A stretch of DNA of 23,829 nt, from contig LRSR01003230.1 of the NCBI GenBank assembly GCA_001579985.1, positions 1 to 23,829 of the forward strand. Reading direction: 5' to 3'. Below the pieces are notes generated by a model. That model was not told where the DNA came from. It searched no databases and saw only the letters and a list, made by a program, of their open reading frames with translations. Made by a program: the position numbers and the translations under genes. Origin of the DNA: Hypsibius dujardini (lineage: Eukaryota; Tardigrada; Eutardigrada; Parachela; Hypsibiidae). Of the stretch, positions 11,201 through 17,200 are shown in pieces (position 1 is the first letter of the stretch; each line of letters opens with the position of its first letter).

Positions 11201-14200
11201 GGGCCATTAACATAATACGTAATTAAAAATAGCCTTTTTCGACCACTCACCTACCCTACCCAGATAATCAAAATAATACTGGAGGGCGAGGCCTATTTTA
11301 CTGGTGAGAAATCAAGGATCCAGACCACCCTTCTACCCTCCTTTGATTACGTAATATGTGAATGGCCCCTAACTTGGAGCGGGTTTCGGATTTGAATTTC
11401 ACAACGGCGCCGCTTGACGTTTTTATTATTATTTGCATATTCATAATGATTTCTTTAACTTGCTTTGCTGTTATTTTATGAGAGAAAAAATCGTAAAATT
11501 TCAGATTTTGCTTCCCGTTACTTTTGCTGCAAGAACTCTCACTGCATAAAAACTTTTAGAGAAACTTTTTCTGACACTAACATATCCGAAAATCTGTATA
11601 GAGTCGATTTACGTCTTTTAAAAAATCTTTAGTCATTGGGTTGAACTCAAAACCTTTCCAAGATCACATCGGAAGATTTTGAATTGACTCGTATCTCCGC
11701 CATTTTGATTCATAATTGGGGAGGGGGACAAAAGAAACAGTGTGGTTACACTTTTTTTGGAATTCTTAGTTTTGATGTTTCCTTATTGAGATAAACAAGA
11801 GAAAAGGCCGGTTACAACATTCGAATGAAATCTGGGAGAGCTATGCTGTTGTAACCGACTAGTACGCGTACTAAAAAAGAATTCGGGAAATCGACATGTT
11901 TAAGTTCCAAGACTTCCCTCTTTGATATCTCATCTACGAATGGTTCGATGTCCATGACTTTTTTGACAAAAATACGTACATCCTGTCCCCCTGTCTAAAA
12001 CCTAAGCTCATTGCTTGAAGTACATTCAGCGTCCGAAAATAGTGGCAGTACGCAAATAGCCGCAACTTGCATCCAACCAGTCTAACGTTATTTCTCAACT
12101 TCCAGAATATGACAAGAGCAAATTTTTTCTACCGATAAATGGTGAGAGGCAAATTATTTTTTCTCGCATTGCCTCGAGTTTCATTCTTGAATCAATTGGC
12201 AAGAGCGAACCTTGGCTGGATGTCGGGGGCGGAGCTTTAAGGGCCACTCTAATCGGATTTAAATCCACGTTGGTGGTTCTCCGCGACTGGACCACTTTGG
12301 CATGTTTGCAATTTCTATACTTCCGAATGTCGGAATTTCATTCCTGACCCATCAACGCATAGCTAGTCAAATTTGATAAAATGGAAGCGTCCAAAACAAA
12401 CAATTTCATATTTTTTGGTGTCAGTTTTCTGCTTGACGTGAATAAATGCTAATCGGGCGGGGTTTTTTTCAGGAAATTACTATAGTCCCACCCTTTCCCA
12501 CCCTTTTAATTTTTTTAATTGAAATACAATAAAAAATGACTTTCAAGACGTTACCAGGATAGTTAGTTATTCATAAGATATATTACTGATTGATGGAATG
12601 ATTGTAATCCAAGAGCCAAATAATTTCCAAATAAAATAAAATAATAATTAGAAAAATCTTGTAACCGCTAAAATAATCCTTATTTAGTCTCGTGGTGTTC
12701 GATTTTATCTGTAATAAATCAAAAACAGCCATCCGTTCCATAATTCAACTTTATTCAAATTAAAAAACGAAAAGGGTGGGACTATAGTGAAAGGGTGGGA
12801 AAAGGGTGGGACAATAGTGGTACCCTTTTTTTATAGGGTACCACTATTGTCCCACCCTTTTCGTTTTTTAATTTGAATAAAGTTGAATAATGGAACGGAT
12901 GGCTTTTCTTGATTTATTACGGATACAATCGAACACCACGAGACTGAATAAGGATTGTTTTAGCGGTTACAAATTTTTTTGTAATTATGGCGGCTTCATT
13001 ATCATCGATCAAAATATCTGCCTTGATGATGGTTCACTCGTTATCTGGCTTCCGACCTTAACGAGTCGTTGTGAGTCGTCGACTACAAAGTCTGGAATGA
13101 CTCCTTCTGATATGGCAGAAAGTTAGTTTTTTCATTCAGCATATGAAGCATACCGGTTCTTGAGATCTTTCGCTGTCGATATCTTGGGTTGGTTAAGCTG
13201 CTCCGCTTCTTGTGAGCCTGTTTGTTCCAAGTTGGAAATAGCTTCATTGTCATCTGAGCGGTCCCCGTGATTTGCGACGGAGCTGCAACTCTCACTCATT
13301 TTGTCTCGATACCAAACTATTGGAAATTGTTTGGCTCTTGAATTTCAATCATTCCATCAATCAGTAATATATCTTATGAATACTCAGTGTCCTGGTAACG
13401 TCTTGAAAGTCATTTTTTATTGTATTATGATTAAACAAATTAAAAGGGTGGGACCATAGTGAAAAGGGTGGGAAAGGGTGGGACTATAGTGATTTCCTTT
13501 TTTATATCCGTCATATGATACCCAGCTCACAATGTCTTCTTTATTTGACCAGGTTCGCGTTTAGAAGACAATTGACAGTCTCTTGTAGCGCGGGAATTTT
13601 TAGCTTTATTTAACATCAGAACACTTACGTTTCCGGTGCATTATATTAACTTCTTTCAGGCCGTTATATTCCACGTCAAAAAGGCCCCTGTATGCGAGGT
13701 ATGCGACTCCTTTGTTCAAATGCGTATGTTATATATTGTGTTTCTGCCTCTAGTAGCGGTATTACATTAACATACCAAATGACTGCGATATTTCCAGGAA
13801 TTTTATCAGTGCGTCACCCATGGATCATATATCAGGTTTGAGTTTTCCAGCTGATAACCATTATGTCTTTTTCAAAACTCATACATTTCTTCCAACAGTC
13901 ACACTCAGGAAATCGCCTACACGATGGCCACTCTTTGGTAACCAGCAAATTTTGGTTTTTGTTTTCTCGGGACAGCAATCATGCATGTAACCATTTCCAA
14001 TCCACGGTATCATGGGCGTTGCCGAATTAGTAGCCGATTAGCTTACTGTACCCAAACGTTTTCAGAAAAACTCTTAAATTAATGTTAAACAATCAATTTA
14101 TCAATATAACAGTATTAGTAAATAATTGTTATTAATAATGATTATATTATAATAATAATTATTATAATTCCGGGAAAGAACAGCAGAAACCGTGCGGTTA

Positions 14201-17200
14201 CCCTTTCCGAAATTCTATTTTTCAATAAATTCTCATAAAAATTTGGTTTAAATGATTTAATGTTAATCGAATTGCAAAAATCCAGCTACAGCTAAATGAA
14301 TCGAGTAAGCTGAAGAAGCAAATCAGCGAACGGCTCGAAGTTTTCGGAAACGTAGATGAGGGTCTGCGCGGAATCAATTTCCAAAATAAAATAATGTCAA
14401 GCCTTTGGATTTTATTATCGTTCAACGATACAGAGATATTTTCTGTTATTTATGGATTGTTAATTGTTTTATGGTTGATCGGCCACATTCGTCTTGTTGA
14501 AAAGTTGGAAGAATGGTGACCACACGGCTTCGATTGTCTTTCCAATATCTCACTGCAAGATAGGTAAAAATAGCAATCCCTAGTAAAAATTTTTATGTGA
14601 TTGTGTGACCCGATGTCCATCCATACATTGTTACGGACAAAAATATGTCCTTGACACATATTATTTGTCGAAAGTGACAAATTTTCTTACGTAGGACAAT
14701 TTCGGGAGTTCTTTTGTCCTCCATATAATCTGTTCGGACATTATTTGTCATTGCCAGACATAATATTGTCTGGCCCGCAAAATCTTTGTCCGACCCGAAT
14801 TTGCTAAGTTCTGACACAAAGTTCTCAACATAAGACGGATCAAAAAATAAGACCGAATCTGTCCCGGGCAAGTTAAGCGCACCGCATGCATCCCTTGAAC
14901 TTTGTGCGACGTTAAAGTCTACCAATTTAGCACCTGTCTATCTGTCTGTCTGTTTGTCTTTTTATCTGTCAACCTGCCTGTTTGCTTGTTTGTCTGACTA
15001 AATTGCTAGCTGTCTCCCTTCTCGGTTGGTCTGTCGGCTGCTGGCCTGTTTGTTAGTAGTAAATTTGCCTAAATTTTTTTCACCCTCGAGAGCTTTCGTG
15101 GCTGGAGCATTTTTTAGTCTTCTCTCAACAGAGCAGTAAGCTGCAACAGGATGGATATTAAAATTTCAGCTTCAGAATTCAAGCAAATTGCATAATTCCG
15201 TGTCTTGAGCAATTGCACCATCAAATCTATTCTACCACAAAATACAACTGGTGCAATGCATAGATGGCGATGAACCAGATTAACTATTGGAGCAATGTGT
15301 AGGAAAGGGGAGTTACCTAATATGTGTTTCCCCAATTATTAGTTGCAAGTGACCTGAGAAGGGAGACGTTTGCACACGACTCGCAGCGTTTTCTATTATT
15401 TTCCTTGGGCGTAAGCGATCGATTCGTCATCGCCCAGTTCACAGTTGGCAGCGGGCAGCGCCCGAATCGCCTGCGTGTAGTTACGCTTTTCTCAGCCGAA
15501 TTTCGTTTGCGCGTAATTTTTTAATTTTCTCCAAGTTTAATTTGCGGGTAGTCAAAACTTTTTTAAGAATCATATAATTAAGGATTCATCATGTCATCAA
15601 AGATGATTGCACTCATGCTCTGTCCAAACGGTGAGTTTTTATTAAGCATGGAATCATTTGAGATGTGCACAAATGATCCTTTTTCGCATCATCAAAAGTC
15701 ATGAAAAAATGAAATACGATAGGTATACGGAAAGTCAATTTTTTACAAAAATTATACGCCATTCCGCACAGAATTTGTGAGGTCGTTCACAGGGCGTATG
15801 ACCACTCTTTTTATTAGTCTAAATTTGTATGAAGCGATATGTGTGAGTTTTCAAAATTTATACGCATTATTTATTCTTATTCGAAACGCGAGCAGACTGT
15901 AAGTTTTTAGAAATAAATGACAGAATAAAAGTCCAGAATAAAATGTAAATATTTTAAAACACAGCGAAATATGTGTTCGAAAATAGTACTGAAACAGTTT
16001 TAGCATTTTTCCGAACGATTGCGAAACTCATGCTTTCACGTTTCACGGCTGTGGGAAGACTGGAACAATATTTAGGCGCTATTATATCTTGGTTTGTCAA
16101 GAGTCAGTATACGAAATTTGTAATCCGTTGGTCTTACAAACTATGTATGAAATACGCATGAGAACTGTACACACGGATAAAAATAAATGCGATCGTATAC
16201 ATTATGACCTAGTTATTTTCTTGGTACGGCGTACGTTTTGTGGTGGCCGTACATAATATAGGAGATATAAGCCGCTGTCTCTACGTACAAATTTAAGATG
16301 AGAATTCTTCTTTTATATGAACGGAAAAAACTTCGTATACCAAATGTGTACTAGGGAGTGTGTATCAAAATAAATAATAAAGCAACGAAAATCCAATGGT
16401 TCCTTTAGAAACATTTTAGATGCCAAGGCGTTCGACAAAATTATTCACGATAACGAAAATGAAAGCCTGCGAAATGTCCCGCTTTTTGTACGGGAATGGA
16501 TAATTACGGACAATATTTGCCACTCGCAGACAGACAACCATTGGACAAAAAAAGTCACGGTTCAATGTCCGTCGGACATAATTTGTCCATAGGGTGACAA
16601 ATTTGTCCTAGATTAAGGGTGACATTTTTGTCCTGGAAGAACTCCCGCAAAAAGTGTGAGTTCTTGTCCGGGAAGAAATTCAGACGGACATAAACTTTTA
16701 TTAGGGAATAAGTATATGAAAGTGGTCTTAGCTCGGAAAGAATTCCATCATCAACCTCAATATCAGTTCCTTCTTCTTTTTGATAGTAAATTAAACCTCA
16801 TTGACTGATATATTCTATATTTTTCATGAGTGTATTCCAGTCTCATGTGCATACTCCCTTTATTGGTGGACATCGTATGCTACGTCATCATTTTTATCAA
16901 GGTTCAAATATGATATTGCCTTGCAGCCGTTCATTCTGACACGTTTCATGATCATGGCTCATTTATTTATTTATATATTTATTGTTTAGATCACGGACGA
17001 ATCGAAAATTGCATCGGGTGAGGTTCTCAAGGAAATGTGCCAGACATTAATTTTCAAGGGCATGCAAAAGTCTCATTTTATAATTAATTTGTTTAAATTC
17101 AAAATGTATTTGATAGCTTATAGCTGTGCCCATAACAACTTAGAACAATACACCAATACGTCAAATAAATAGTCAAGACTTGCAAGGGGTCTGTTGGGGA

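Larger units (their letters stand above)
12471..13498. mobile_element. Large palindrome: two inverted copies of a repeat with G-quadruplex ends
   Basis: The left arm 12471-12826 and right arm 12835-13498 are reverse complements around an 8-nt AT loop. The right arm holds about 310 bp (roughly 12985-13318) that is missing from the left. Each arm is itself bounded by CACTATWGTCCCACCC-type ends, so the structure is two copies of one element head to head. It lies in receptor intron 3 and could fold into a long double-stranded RNA when transcribed. Confidence 0.75.

Noticed and set aside
13941-14028. First candidates for the TM5 exon just after exon 6
   Set aside because: The translations are not hydrophobic; 16841-16901 fits TM5 with the right phase, P5.50 and Y5.58.
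14400-14516. Hydrophobic stretch (VIYGLLIVLWLIGHI) as a TM5 candidate
   Set aside because: No proline at 5.50, poor acceptor, and the 16841 exon fits far better.
15591-15634. ATG stretch encoding MSSKMIALMLCPN ending at a gtgag donor
   Set aside because: Very short, inside the GGACA-rich element region, with no partner exon.
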